Positions 17,038-24,548 of a stretch of 64,000 nt of DNA are shown piece by piece; within the stretch, counting starts at the first letter, position 1, and each line of letters starts with the position of its first letter. This DNA comes from Actinopolyspora mzabensis (GTDB lineage Bacteria > Actinomycetota > Actinomycetes > Mycobacteriales > Pseudonocardiaceae), in NCBI RefSeq assembly GCF_900101095.1, contig NZ_FNFM01000002.1:186001-250000 (forward strand), given 5' to 3'. The notes beneath the pieces are model-generated. The model was not told the DNA's origin. It made no database searches and worked only from the letters and a program-made list of their open reading frames with translations. The translations under genes were made by a program, and so were the position numbers.

Positions 17038-17637
17038 TCAGTGCGCCACGGACTCCAGCACCAGGCGTGAGATCCGCTTGGCGGCCTCGCACTGGTCGGT
17101 GCCGGACTCCTGGTCGCTGACCACGACCTGCAGGGTCGCTCCCGTCACCTCGGAGTAGACGGTGCAGTCGTTGGCGTAGGAGGTCCTACTGGCGACGACG
17201 GGAAAGTCGGAGATCCGTTCGCTGCCGAGCTGCTCGAAACCGTCGGGCTGGGCGGCGAGGAGCACCGAGTCGTCGGACTCGGGGGCCTGCTTCGCCGGGA
17301 AGCGGCAGCCCCGCACCGGCGGATCGAAACTGACCTCCTCCGCCTTGCCGTTGCCCACCGCGAACGCCAACTCGCGCAGCTCGGCGGGCTCGACCAGCGA
17401 GCACATCCGCTCGGCGGAGAGTTCGGCCAGTTCGTCGCGCTGCTCCGTGGGAGTGGTGGGGGTGGCGGAGGACGACGGTGCCGGTGTCGTCGTTCGCCCG
17501 GTGCCGGTGGAATCGGTATCGGTGCTGCCACCACCGCCACAACCGCTCAGGAATACCAGCAGCGCACCCGCGCAGGCCGTGACGCGGGGCATCCCGGCGC
17601 GCCCGAACCGGGAGCCGACGACAGAAGCACAAGACAT
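17038..17637 (-). CDS. DUF3558-type lipoprotein
   Basis: 199 residues. The signal peptide ends in the lipobox LSGC (cysteine near residue 33), followed by a Ser/Thr/Pro/Asp-rich linker. The folded domain then starts at ELAELSAERMCSLVEPAELRELA, with later cysteines in RGCRFPA, NDCTVYSE and TDQCEAAKRI, the DUF3558 arrangement. Exported and membrane-anchored. It is the first gene of the minus-strand secretion-associated cassette. Biochemical role unknown. Confidence 0.75.
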   Translation of the reverse strand: MSCASVVGSRFGRAGMPRVTACAGALLVFLSGCGGGGSTDTDSTGTGRTTTPAPSSSATPTTPTEQRDELAELSAERMCSLVEPAELRELAFAVGNGKAEEVSFDPPVRGCRFPAKQAPESDDSVLLAAQPDGFEQLGSERISDFPVVASRTSYANDCTVYSEVTGATLQVVVSDQESGTDQCEAAKRISRLVLESVAH

Positions 17638-17681
17638 GCTCCCCAGGATGCCCTAGACCGTCACGCGGCGCGGCGGCTGCG

Positions 17682-17699
17682 CGATTTCTCGAGAAATTT
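17682..17699 (+). repeat. Dispersed hairpin repeat, copy 3 (TCGA loop)
   Basis: CGATTTCTCGAGAAATTT: the same arms as the family, but with a TCGA centre that makes ATTTCTCGAGAAAT a perfect palindrome. It lies upstream of the DUF3558 lipoprotein start. Confidence 0.8.
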
Positions 17700-17733
17700 T
17701 CGCCGAGCGCGCTGCCACGCCCGGGCGCGGCGG

Positions 17734-17751
17734 CGATTTCGCGAGAAATTG
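17734..17751 (-). repeat. Dispersed hairpin repeat, copy 4 (inverted orientation)
   Basis: CGATTTCGCGAGAAATTG: the loop is GCGA, the reverse complement of the usual TCGC, so this copy is inverted relative to copies 1 and 2. It starts 35 nt after the end of copy 3. Confidence 0.8.
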
Positions 17752-17784
17752 ACGGTGCCGTGCCGGAAAGGGGCACCGCCGTTC

Positions 17785-17828
17785 CGGAAAAGCGGCCACA
17801 CCGTTGCCGGCCGGACAACGGTGTGGCC
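17785..17828 (-). terminator. Terminator of the MHS transporter gene
   Basis: Perfect 13-bp stem GGCCACACCGTTG/CAACGGTGTGGCC (17794-17806 and 17816-17828), 9-nt loop. On the minus strand it is followed by GCTTTTCC. It lies about 75 nt past the transporter stop. Confidence 0.75.
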
Positions 17829-17904
17829 ACCGTGCATTCCGAAGGCGCCCCGGCGACGCACGAACCGGGAACGCCCTCGGTGTCCACATCGGAAACCGAA
17901 CGCC

Positions 17905-19221
17905 CTAGTGGTGCGCGGCAGGGGTGGTGGGCGCCTCGTCGTTGGTGAGGTCACGCTTGTAGGTCTCGGTCAGCAGGTAGGCCGAGCCGAACGAGATCAC
18001 CGCGAGCACGATCACGTACACGGCGATGGACATCGCCGAACCCGTGGTGCCGTAGAGCCAGGTGCAGATCATCGGGGCTATGCCACCGCCGAGGATGGAC
18101 GCGAGCTGGTAGCTCACCGAGATGCCGCTGTAGCGCAGCCGGGTGGAGAACAGCTCGGAGAAGTAGGCGGACTGGGGGCCGTAGACCGCTGTCCGGCACA
18201 GCTGCATCACCATGCCGCCGAGCAGGTACAGCATGATCGAGCCCGTGCCGACCAGCATGAAGTAGGGCACGGCGATCAGCGCCATCACGGCCATGCCGCC
18301 GAGCACCATCCTGCGCCTGCCGAAGAAGTCGGACAGCAAGCCGAACAGCAGCATCAGCGGTATGTCGACGAAGCTCAGCAGCGAGTTCGCGTTGAGCACC
18401 GTGGTGCGCTCGAAGAGCCCCTCCTGCGTGGTGTAGAAGACCATCCAGGTGCTGGTGATGTAGAAGGTGGCGTGCGTGCCCAGGAACATGCCGGTGGCCA
18501 GCAGGATCGTCTTCGGGTGCGAGCGCAGCGCCTCCAGCACCGGCATCTTGGCCTTCTCCTTGGTGTTCATCACCTGTTCGAAGACCGGGCTCTCGCTGAT
18601 CGTGATGCGGATGACCAGCCCTGCCACGATCAGCACGGCGCTGAGCAGGAAGGGGATCCGCCAGCCCCACGCGAAGAACTGTTCGTCGCCGATGCTGGCC
18701 GAGATCGCCGAGAAGGTGAGGTTGCCCAGCAGCAGCCCGGCGGGCACGCCGACCTGCGGCCAGGAGCCGTAGAAGCCGCGCCGGTTCTCGGGGGCGTGCT
18801 CGACGGCCATCAGGGCCGCGCCGCCCCATTCGCCGCCGACTCCGATGCCCTGCGCGAAGCGCAGTGTGACCAGCAGCAGCGGCGCCCAGGCACCGATCGT
18901 CTCGTAGGTGGGTAGCAGTCCGATGAGCAGCGTGGCCACGCCCATCAGCATCAGCGACCAGATCAGCATCGGTTTTCGTCCGAGGCGGTCGCCGAAGTGG
19001 GAGAACACGACGCCGCCCAGCGGGCGGGCGATGAAGCCGACGGCGAAGGTGGCGAAGGATGCGATCGCGCCGACCATCGAGTCGAGTTCGGGGAAGAACA
19101 GCTTGTTGAACACCAGCGCGGCGGCGGTGCCGTAGATGAAGAAGTCGTACCACTCGATGGTGGTGCCGATGAGGCTGGCGAAGGCCACTTTTCGGGAGTT
19201 CGGCTGGGACGTACCGACCAT
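17905..19221 (-). CDS. MFS transporter, metabolite:H+ symporter (MHS) family
   Basis: 438 residues, 12 predicted helices. The start SLIGTTIEWYDFFIYGTAAALVFNKLFFP and FAQGIGVGGEWGGAALMAVEHAP are hallmarks of the MHS family (shikimate, proline/betaine, alpha-ketoglutarate and citrate symporters). The MFS loop motif HFGDRLGRKPML after helix 2 is intact, and a second copy appears as SDFFGRRRMVLGG. It imports a small organic acid or zwitterion with protons; substrate not predictable. ATG 19221 fits where family homology begins. It has its own terminator. Confidence 0.88.
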   Translation of the reverse strand: MVGTSQPNSRKVAFASLIGTTIEWYDFFIYGTAAALVFNKLFFPELDSMVGAIASFATFAVGFIARPLGGVVFSHFGDRLGRKPMLIWSLMLMGVATLLIGLLPTYETIGAWAPLLLVTLRFAQGIGVGGEWGGAALMAVEHAPENRRGFYGSWPQVGVPAGLLLGNLTFSAISASIGDEQFFAWGWRIPFLLSAVLIVAGLVIRITISESPVFEQVMNTKEKAKMPVLEALRSHPKTILLATGMFLGTHATFYITSTWMVFYTTQEGLFERTTVLNANSLLSFVDIPLMLLFGLLSDFFGRRRMVLGGMAVMALIAVPYFMLVGTGSIMLYLLGGMVMQLCRTAVYGPQSAYFSELFSTRLRYSGISVSYQLASILGGGIAPMICTWLYGTTGSAMSIAVYVIVLAVISFGSAYLLTETYKRDLTNDEAPTTPAAHH

Positions 19222-19632
19222 TTGGTATGCACCCTTCGTGTCGAAGCTGACGGGGACTCGCACGGACAGGTGGGTGTGGCGCAGATAACTAACGCTGTAA
19301 GTTTTGGGAACGCTAACGGCGAAGCGCGGCAATCACAAGAGGGCAGCGGAACTCGATCTTGAAAAGTACGAAAGGGATCGGCGGCGGCAGAGCGGGCGCC
19401 GCCGGAGAACGGAGAGCGCGGCGAGGGCGCGACGGAAGAACGCGACCGTCTTCCGGAGGTTCGAGCCGACCCGGCACAGCACGGTCCACAGTGGTCGTAC
19501 GCTGTGGCGGGAGAAGTGGCTAGCGGGGGCGACGAGCGCCCGAGCCCCGTCGTCATGCCGGACGATCGGAGGAGGACGGAACGAGTGGTTCTCACAGCGC
19601 GTTCGCGCCGCTAGAATTCCAGGTCAGTGAAT
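19222..19632. other. Intergenic region, probable CRISPR leader side
   Basis: 410 nt between the transporter start and the first CRISPR repeat. The array's canonical repeat orientation and its degenerate right end both place the leader here. The sequence near 19289-19317 has two AACGCT boxes close to the transporter start, possibly part of its promoter. I find no gene. Confidence 0.45.
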
Positions 19633-19904
19633 GTAGGCCCCGCGCACGCGGGGACGGACCGAGCCAGCGTGGGGTTCCCATGTGCGCTGCACCGTAGGCC
19701 CCGCGCACACGGGGATGGACCGGTGGGCGACCGGACGGGCCAGGGTAGCGCTGGGTAGGTCCCGCACACGCGGGGATGGACCCTCCTCGCGCTGAATTAG
19801 CGAATCGATCCGGTGGTAGGCCTCGCGCACGCGGGGATGGATCGTACGCGTGTTCGACCGGGTCGAGGCTCACGAGGCTGGCCCCGTGCACTCGAGGCCA
19901 GCCT
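19633..19904 (+). CRISPR. Short type I-E-like CRISPR array, no cas genes nearby
   Basis: Four recognisable repeats start at 19633, 19694, 19755 and 19816 with an exact 61-nt period (28-29-nt repeat, 32-33-nt spacers). A fifth, degenerate unit (19877-19904, about 18 of 28 positions matching) keeps the same phase. The repeat core CCCCGCGCACGCGGGG (repeat 2 has CCCCGCGCACACGGGG, repeat 3 TCCCGCACACGCGGGG, repeat 4 CTCGCGCACGCGGGG) followed by ATGGACC is the actinobacterial I-E type. Orientation and the decayed right end put the leader on the left. The spacers show no match elsewhere in the window by eye. No cas gene is in the window, so the array depends on distant cas genes or is a relic. Confidence 0.9.
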
Positions 19905-19910
19905 CGTGAG
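19869..19910 (+). terminator. Perfect 15-bp hairpin closing the CRISPR array
   Basis: CTCACGAGGCTGGCC (19869-19883) and its exact reverse complement (19896-19910) flank a 12-nt loop. The hairpin overlaps the degenerate fifth repeat and its preceding spacer. It has no U-tract, but position and strength suggest it ends the array transcript. Confidence 0.55.
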
Positions 19911-20114
19911 GACGACGAAGTCGGCCTCCGGCGGGACGCCACCCTGGAACAGGCCGCTCAGCACCGCGCCTACACGTCGTGCTCACGTAAGGGCCTCGAA
20001 GTCGGTATCGATTGGGCATGTGATGCACCCCGCCATACCGCCGAGGTGCCATTCCCGATTTTTTGGATTATTCTCGGGATTGAAAGGTGTTGGTTCGGCT
20101 GTGGGAGGTGTGCC

Positions 20115-20567
20115 GTGACCACGACCAAACAGCGTGAGCGCGACGAGCTCTTCGACCAGTTCCAGCGGGTCGAGGAGCTCGAAGAGGTCGCCGAACAGGC
20201 CTCGGCGCAGCTGGACCCCACCCAGCTCGAACGCTTGCGCTCCGTGGCACGACGCACGCTCGCGGGCATCAAGCCGGTTCGTGTCTCCCTGGCCAGTGAG
20301 CTGCTCGACCTCGACGAGAAAACGATCAGGAGCTGGACCGAGGAAGGTGTGCTCACCGAGGCCGACACGGCCAGCACCCGACGACTGCTGGACCCCGAAC
20401 GGCTGCACGAGGTGCTGCACATCGTGCGCGAGTTGCGCGCCAGCGGCAAACGAGCAGATCTGCTCGACGCGGTGTGGTGGAAGCTCAGCGACCAGGCCGT
20501 CCTCGACCGGGAGGACCTGGCCGACAGCCTGGCGGAGATGCGTAGCGGCGACGTGCACAAAGCATGA
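20115..20567 (+). CDS. HTH-domain protein, probable antitoxin of a two-gene system
   Basis: 150 residues from GTG 20115 with a strong GGAGG 6 nt upstream. The N-terminal half is an acidic coiled coil (ERDELFDQFQRVEELEEVAE). A MerR-like helix-turn-helix follows (SLASELLDLDEKTIRSWTEE, then RRLLDPERLHEVLHIVRELR) and an acidic C-terminal tail. It precedes by 45 nt a basic protein on the same strand. DNA-binding upstream gene plus small basic downstream gene is the layout of type II toxin-antitoxin pairs. The exact family is not recognised. Confidence 0.65.
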   Translation: MTTTKQRERDELFDQFQRVEELEEVAEQASAQLDPTQLERLRSVARRTLAGIKPVRVSLASELLDLDEKTIRSWTEEGVLTEADTASTRRLLDPERLHEVLHIVRELRASGKRADLLDAVWWKLSDQAVLDREDLADSLAEMRSGDVHKA

Positions 20568-20612
20568 CCGACAGTTATCAATGACTACCGGTGGTGTTGA
20601 GATCATCACCGC

Positions 20613-21035
20613 GTGACCGTTGACGTCGAAATCACCAGCACTGCTCAGCAGCAGCGAAAGATGCTTCGCAACAAACACGCGAAACACTTCGAGCAGTGGT
20701 TGGAAAAACTCAAACGGGACGGTTGCCGTGCGCTCCAGTACCGCTTGACCGGCGATCTCGTCGAACGACTCTGCGTACGGCACCTCACCGGCCCGCTGCG
20801 CGTGATCGTCGCGTTCCACAACGCCGAACACGCCACAATCGTTCTCATCGGGCCCCACGACGACAGCGATCCCGGCATCGATGTCTACCGGCACCTGTAC
20901 GCCCTGGCCGGGATCGAAACCCCGTCCGCGCGAACGCGGACGAAACCACCGTGCTGCGACGAACAAGGGCATCCGCCCTCGGATGACGACGAGATCATCG
21001 AGCTGGCCCAGCGGGCCCAACGCCTACGACCCTGA
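20613..21035 (+). CDS. Small protein, possible RelE/ParE-like toxin
   Basis: 140 residues from GTG 20613. The core RKMLRNKHAKHFEQWLEKLK, ALQYRLTGDLVERLCVRHLT, GPLRVIVAFHNAEHATIVLI has the helix-helix-sheet order and basic N-terminal helices of RelE/HigB-type mRNA interferases (compare '..yrl.....R..y.......vvll..f'). A flexible acidic C-terminus follows. It is paired with the HTH gene upstream. No catalytic residues can be assigned confidently, so the toxin call is inference from fold pattern and context. Confidence 0.5.
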   Translation: MTVDVEITSTAQQQRKMLRNKHAKHFEQWLEKLKRDGCRALQYRLTGDLVERLCVRHLTGPLRVIVAFHNAEHATIVLIGPHDDSDPGIDVYRHLYALAGIETPSARTRTKPPCCDEQGHPPSDDDEIIELAQRAQRLRP

Positions 21036-21172
21036 CGCACAGGTTGATTCGCCGAAACAGCGCTTCGGAGAGATACCGCCCCGACAGGCTCCTCGGCACA
21101 CGATGAAGCTTCCGGTGCCGCACGAAGCCAGTACCGCCCTGGATTTCTGCATGGAGGCTTTTGGCAAGGTAA

Positions 21173-22399
21173 TCAGTCGGGCAGCACCTCGCGCATGACC
21201 CGGATCGTGTTGCCGCCCATGATCGCGGCGATGTCGGCCTCGGAATGCCCGCGGTCGCGCAGTTCCTGCGTGATCACCGCGATGTCGCTGGTGTCCCAAC
21301 CGACCGTCGTCGACCCGTCGTAGTCGCTGCCCAAGGCGGCCGTCTCGATGCCGCCGACGTCGATGACGTGCTCGATGGCGTCGACCACGGCGGCGGGAGT
21401 GGTGTCGCAGACGGCGGCGTCCCAGTAGCCGATGCCGACGACTCCGCCGGTACGCGCCACGCCGCGGATCTCCTCGTCGGTCAGGTTGCGGTTGACGTCG
21501 CAGGTGGCCTGCACACCGCCGTGGCTGTAGACCACGGGTTTCGTGGCACGGTCGAGCATCTCGGCCACCGCGCGGTGGCTGGAGTGTGCGATGTCGACGA
21601 TGACCCCCCGTTGTTCCAGCTCGTCGAACACCCGGCGGCCCAGCTCGGTGAGTCCGCCCTTGTCGATACCGTGCATCGAGCCGACGAGCTCGTTGTCGAA
21701 GAAGTGGGCGAAGCTCGCCATCCGCATGCCGGCGTCGAACAGCACCTCGACGTTTTCCTGCTCGCCCTCGAGATTGTGCAGGCCTTCGACGGAGAAGAGC
21801 GCGCCGGTGACCCGCTCACCAGCTTCGCGGGCGGCGATCAGCTCGTCGAGGTCGGCTCCGGTGCGGATCCGCACCAGGCGACCGTCGGAACGCGCGGCCG
21901 CGTCGCTGAGCTTCTCGGCGTGGTAGAGCGATCGCTCGAGCAGCGAGGTCCACGTCGCCGGTGGCTGCAGCTGGGCGATGGCCAGCGGGGTGATGTTGTC
22001 GGTGTCGGCGGAGTTGGATTCGTAGTTCTGCCCCCTCGGGGACTTCGACACCGACGAGAACACCTGGAGGCTCACGTTGCCCTCCTCGAGCCGAGGCAGG
22101 TCGACGTGCCCGCGCTCGGAGCGCTCGAGCAGGTCACGGTCCCACATCAGCGTGTCGGCGTGCATGTCCACGATCGGCAGTGAATCGTGCAGCTCCCGCG
22201 TGGAGGCGTCGACCGTGGGAAGGCGGGTGTCGACGACCTGGTTCATCCTGCGCTCGACGATCCCGGGCGCGAACACGAAGAACGCGATCACCGCGAGCAC
22301 CACGAAGATCGACCCCGCAATGACGGTCCACCGCAGCCACCCGCGCTTGATCCGAGCCACGAACGCGAACCGTAGCGCTTTCACCGATCCGTGGTCCAT
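21173..22399 (-). CDS. Membrane-anchored dipeptidase, peptidase M19 family
   Basis: 408 residues. An N-terminal transmembrane anchor (WTVIAGSIFVVLAVIAFFVFA) precedes the M19 amidohydrolase barrel. Metal motifs are visible: DMHADTLMWDRD (HxD), the VEGLHNLE...DAGMRMASFAHF segment with the bridging glutamate, VDIAHSSHR and VVYSHGG (the two later histidines), and GSDYDG. It hydrolyses dipeptides, probably including D-amino-acid-containing ones, on the outer face. The ATG at 22399 sits inside a CRISPR-like repeat; a GTG at 22384 is an equally plausible start. The frame extends further upstream, but that part is repeat-derived. Confidence 0.85.
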   Translation of the reverse strand: MDHGSVKALRFAFVARIKRGWLRWTVIAGSIFVVLAVIAFFVFAPGIVERRMNQVVDTRLPTVDASTRELHDSLPIVDMHADTLMWDRDLLERSERGHVDLPRLEEGNVSLQVFSSVSKSPRGQNYESNSADTDNITPLAIAQLQPPATWTSLLERSLYHAEKLSDAAARSDGRLVRIRTGADLDELIAAREAGERVTGALFSVEGLHNLEGEQENVEVLFDAGMRMASFAHFFDNELVGSMHGIDKGGLTELGRRVFDELEQRGVIVDIAHSSHRAVAEMLDRATKPVVYSHGGVQATCDVNRNLTDEEIRGVARTGGVVGIGYWDAAVCDTTPAAVVDAIEHVIDVGGIETAALGSDYDGSTTVGWDTSDIAVITQELRDRGHSEADIAAIMGGNTIRVMREVLPD

Positions 22400-22422
22400 C
22401 CCCGCGCACGCGGGGATCGGCC
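22395..22422 (+). repeat. Solitary CRISPR-repeat-like sequence at the dipeptidase start
   Basis: An 18-nt core, CCCCGCGCACGCGGGGAT, matches the consensus of the array repeats 2.5 kb away (19633-19904), in the same orientation. The flanks have diverged and there is no second copy at 61 nt. It overlaps the proposed ATG of the dipeptidase gene. Confidence 0.6.
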
Positions 22423-22559
22423 CGGCTCGGCTGTGCACCGGCGAACAGGAATGACACCTCCGAACAGCAGCGACGGCCGAGCGATGCTCTCGACCGCGGC
22501 CTGCATCCGGGCGAGCCCCGGCTCGACCGGGATCGCTCCGCAGGACTTGCCGCATGTCG

Positions 22560-22580
22560 TTGTAACGATTAGTGTTACAA
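22560..22580. promoter_or_regulatory. Operator TTGTAAC-N7-GTTACAA upstream of the Rrf2-type regulator
   Basis: Perfect 7-bp inverted repeat (22560-22566, 22574-22580) with a 7-nt spacer, 33 nt before the regulator start. The same TGTAAC-N7-GTTACA pattern occurs before the SDR gene, so it is very likely the regulator's own binding site. Confidence 0.75.
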
Positions 22581-22613
22581 CCAGGAGTGAGAGTCAAGGT
22601 GGTGGAGACCGAC

Positions 22614-23045
22614 GTGAGCGCCAACAGCAGACTGACCGTCGCGGCGCACGCCCTGACCTGGATCGGGCTGTATCAGCGGCGCGGTCATGAGGTCGCCACT
22701 TCCGAGCAGATCGCGACGAGTGTCAACACCAACCCGGTGGTGATCCGCCGCCTGCTGGCCGAGCTGCGCAAGGCGGGCCTGGCTGATTCGCAGCGGGGAG
22801 CGGGGGCGGGCTGGATGCTCGTGCGGGACCTGGAGACGATCACCCTGCTCGACGTCTACCAGGCGATCGACCCGGGGCCGATCTTCGCCTTGCACCGCGC
22901 GAGGCCGAACCCCGAGTGCGTCGTGGGAAACGGCATCGGACCGGCGATGACCGCCGTGTACGACGAGGTGGAGGCCGCCCTGCGGGGGGAGCTGGCCAAG
23001 ACCACGTTGGAGGACGTACTGCGGGACGTCTTGAAAACCGCCTGA
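22614..23045 (+). CDS. Rrf2-family transcriptional regulator
   Basis: 143 residues from GTG 22614 (GGAG 6 nt upstream), giving the typical Rrf2 start MSANSRLTVAAHALTWIGL. A winged HTH is followed by NPVVIRRLLAELRKAGLADS and a dimerisation helix at the C-terminus. Only one cysteine (PECVVGN) is present, so this is not an IscR/NsrR-type iron-sulfur sensor with three Cys ligands; it resembles the YwnA-like branch. It probably represses itself and the adjacent SDR gene through the two matching operators. The signal sensed is unknown. Confidence 0.85.
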   Translation: MSANSRLTVAAHALTWIGLYQRRGHEVATSEQIATSVNTNPVVIRRLLAELRKAGLADSQRGAGAGWMLVRDLETITLLDVYQAIDPGPIFALHRARPNPECVVGNGIGPAMTAVYDEVEAALRGELAKTTLEDVLRDVLKTA

Positions 23046-23105
23046 CCTCGGGCCGTTGATCTTCCCGGATTTAGGGAGATCACGGCCGCGAACATCGGCC
23101 ATCGA

Positions 23106-23124
23106 TGTAACAAAAATGGTTACA
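23106..23124. promoter_or_regulatory. Operator TGTAAC-N7-GTTACA upstream of the SDR gene
   Basis: Inverted repeat TGTAAC (23106-23111) and GTTACA (23119-23124), spacer 7 nt, 21 nt before the SDR start codon. It matches the site before the Rrf2-type gene in both arm sequence and spacing. Confidence 0.75.
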
Positions 23125-23145
23125 GCAAGGAATCGGAGAAATCCC

Positions 23146-23898
23146 ATGGGACAGCTGGACGACAAGAGCGCCCTCGTCACCGGCGCATCCAGCGGCATCG
23201 GCCTGGCGATCGCCCGCCGTTTCGCCGCCGAAGGCGCGACCGTCTACCTCACCGGCCGCCGCAAGGCCGAGCTGGACACCGCTGTCGCGCGGGTCGGCAC
23301 CCGAGGTATCGCCGTCCAGAGCGACGCCTCGGACCACGGCGACCTCGACCGGCTCTTCGCCGAGATCGCGAACCGCAGCGGCCGACTGGACGTCGTGGTG
23401 GCCAACGCAGGGGTCGGGGACTACGCTCCGCTCGGCACGATCACCGAGGAGGAGTACGACCGCACGACCTCGATCAATCTCAAGGGGACGGTCTTCACCG
23501 TCCAGAAAGCACTGCCGCTGCTGACGGCGGGGGCCTCGGTGATGCTGGTCTCCTCCAGCGCGGCCCTGCGGGCCGCCCCGGGGCTGGGCGTCTACGCCGC
23601 GACCAAGGCCGCGATCCGCAGCCTCGCCCGCACCTGGGCCGCCGAGCTGGCGGACCGGGGTATCCGCGTCAACACCCTCACGCCCGGCGATGTCGAGACC
23701 CCGGGCGGGGACGAACTGCGCGCCGCTTTCCCGCACGGCGATCAGCCCACCGAAGCCGAGTCCACCCCACTCACCCCGCTCGGCCGGATCGGCAGTCCCG
23801 ACGAGGTCGCCGCCACCGCGCTCTACCTGGCCGGAGACCAGAGCAGCTTCACCACCGGTGCGGAACTGCTCGTCGACGGCGGCGCCACACAGCTCTAG
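23146..23898 (+). CDS. Short-chain dehydrogenase/reductase
   Basis: 250-residue classical SDR. NAD(P)-binding TGASSGIGLAIA near residue 12, TGRR after the second strand (suggesting NADPH), NAG at VVANAGVGDY, catalytic Ser in LVSSSAALR and YAATK as the Tyr-Lys pair. The C-terminus GAELLVDGGATQL is typical. GGAG precedes the ATG. It is preceded by an operator shared with the Rrf2-type gene. It could reduce a reactive carbonyl or quinone as part of a stress response; substrate unknown. Confidence 0.88.
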   Translation: MGQLDDKSALVTGASSGIGLAIARRFAAEGATVYLTGRRKAELDTAVARVGTRGIAVQSDASDHGDLDRLFAEIANRSGRLDVVVANAGVGDYAPLGTITEEEYDRTTSINLKGTVFTVQKALPLLTAGASVMLVSSSAALRAAPGLGVYAATKAAIRSLARTWAAELADRGIRVNTLTPGDVETPGGDELRAAFPHGDQPTEAESTPLTPLGRIGSPDEVAATALYLAGDQSSFTTGAELLVDGGATQL

Positions 23899-24021
23899 GC
23901 ACCGGTAGGCGATACGGGACGCCCGTGCTCGGCGGACCGCTGAGCGGCAAGCACTTCCGGCCCCAGGGCTGCGGCCCGACCGACACACCACACGCGAACG
24001 ACGAGACGAAGGACGAGGGCG

Positions 24022-24438
24022 ATGGCAACGGATACGCAGACCTCGCGGGCCGTGGTGGAGAAGTTCGTGGAGCGCCTCGGCAGGCAGGATCCGGAAGGCA
24101 TCCAGGAACTGTTCGCCGCGGAGATCGACTGGTACGTCCCCGGCAGTGACGCGCTGCCCTGGTCCGGACCCCGTACCCGCCGGGAGGAGGTCGCGCCGTA
24201 CTTCACCACGAGGTGGCCGCACTTCGAGCTCGGCAGGAGCGAGGTCGTGCTGGATCGCGTCATCGTCGACGGTGGTGACGTGATGCTGCTGGCGATCTTC
24301 ACGCACACCGTCGTGTCCACCGGCAAGGAGTTCACCACACCGGTGGCCATGCACCTGGTGGTCGAGGACGGCCGGATCGTCCGCATGCACCTGCACGAGG
24401 ACACGCTGGCCGTCGACAAGGCGTTCACCGCTGACTGA
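24022..24438 (+). CDS. SnoaL-like / NTF2-fold protein
   Basis: 138 residues with the nuclear-transport-factor-2-like pattern: VVEKFVERLGRQDPEGIQELFAAEIDWYVPG, ...RREEVAPYFTTRWPHF, and VAMHLVVEDGRIVRMHLHEDTLAVDKAF at the end. SnoaL-like proteins are small cone-shaped enzymes or ligand binders. It follows the SDR gene by 123 nt on the same strand and may belong to the same Rrf2-controlled unit. Confidence 0.8.
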   Translation: MATDTQTSRAVVEKFVERLGRQDPEGIQELFAAEIDWYVPGSDALPWSGPRTRREEVAPYFTTRWPHFELGRSEVVLDRVIVDGGDVMLLAIFTHTVVSTGKEFTTPVAMHLVVEDGRIVRMHLHEDTLAVDKAFTAD

Positions 24439-24495
24439 GCGGAGAGGATTCGGGCACTCCGTGACACGGGGCGGCCCGGCCGGGCGGGACTCGCA

Positions 24496-24530
24496 CGAAA
24501 AAGCGCCTCCGGAACGCATCCGGAGGCGCT
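24496..24530 (-). terminator. Rho-independent terminator of the DUF397 gene
   Basis: Perfect 11-bp stem AGCGCCTCCGG/CCGGAGGCGCT (24502-24512 and 24520-24530) with a 7-nt loop. Read on the minus strand it is followed by TTTT. It starts 18 nt beyond the DUF397 stop. Confidence 0.9.
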
Positions 24531-24548
24531 GGACTTCTCGCCGCTGAA

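Noticed and set aside
19592-19942. Minus-strand reading frame with SPRARG/PACAGP repeats across 19592-19942
   Set aside because: The repeated peptides are simply translated CRISPR repeats; the 61-nt periodicity explains them.
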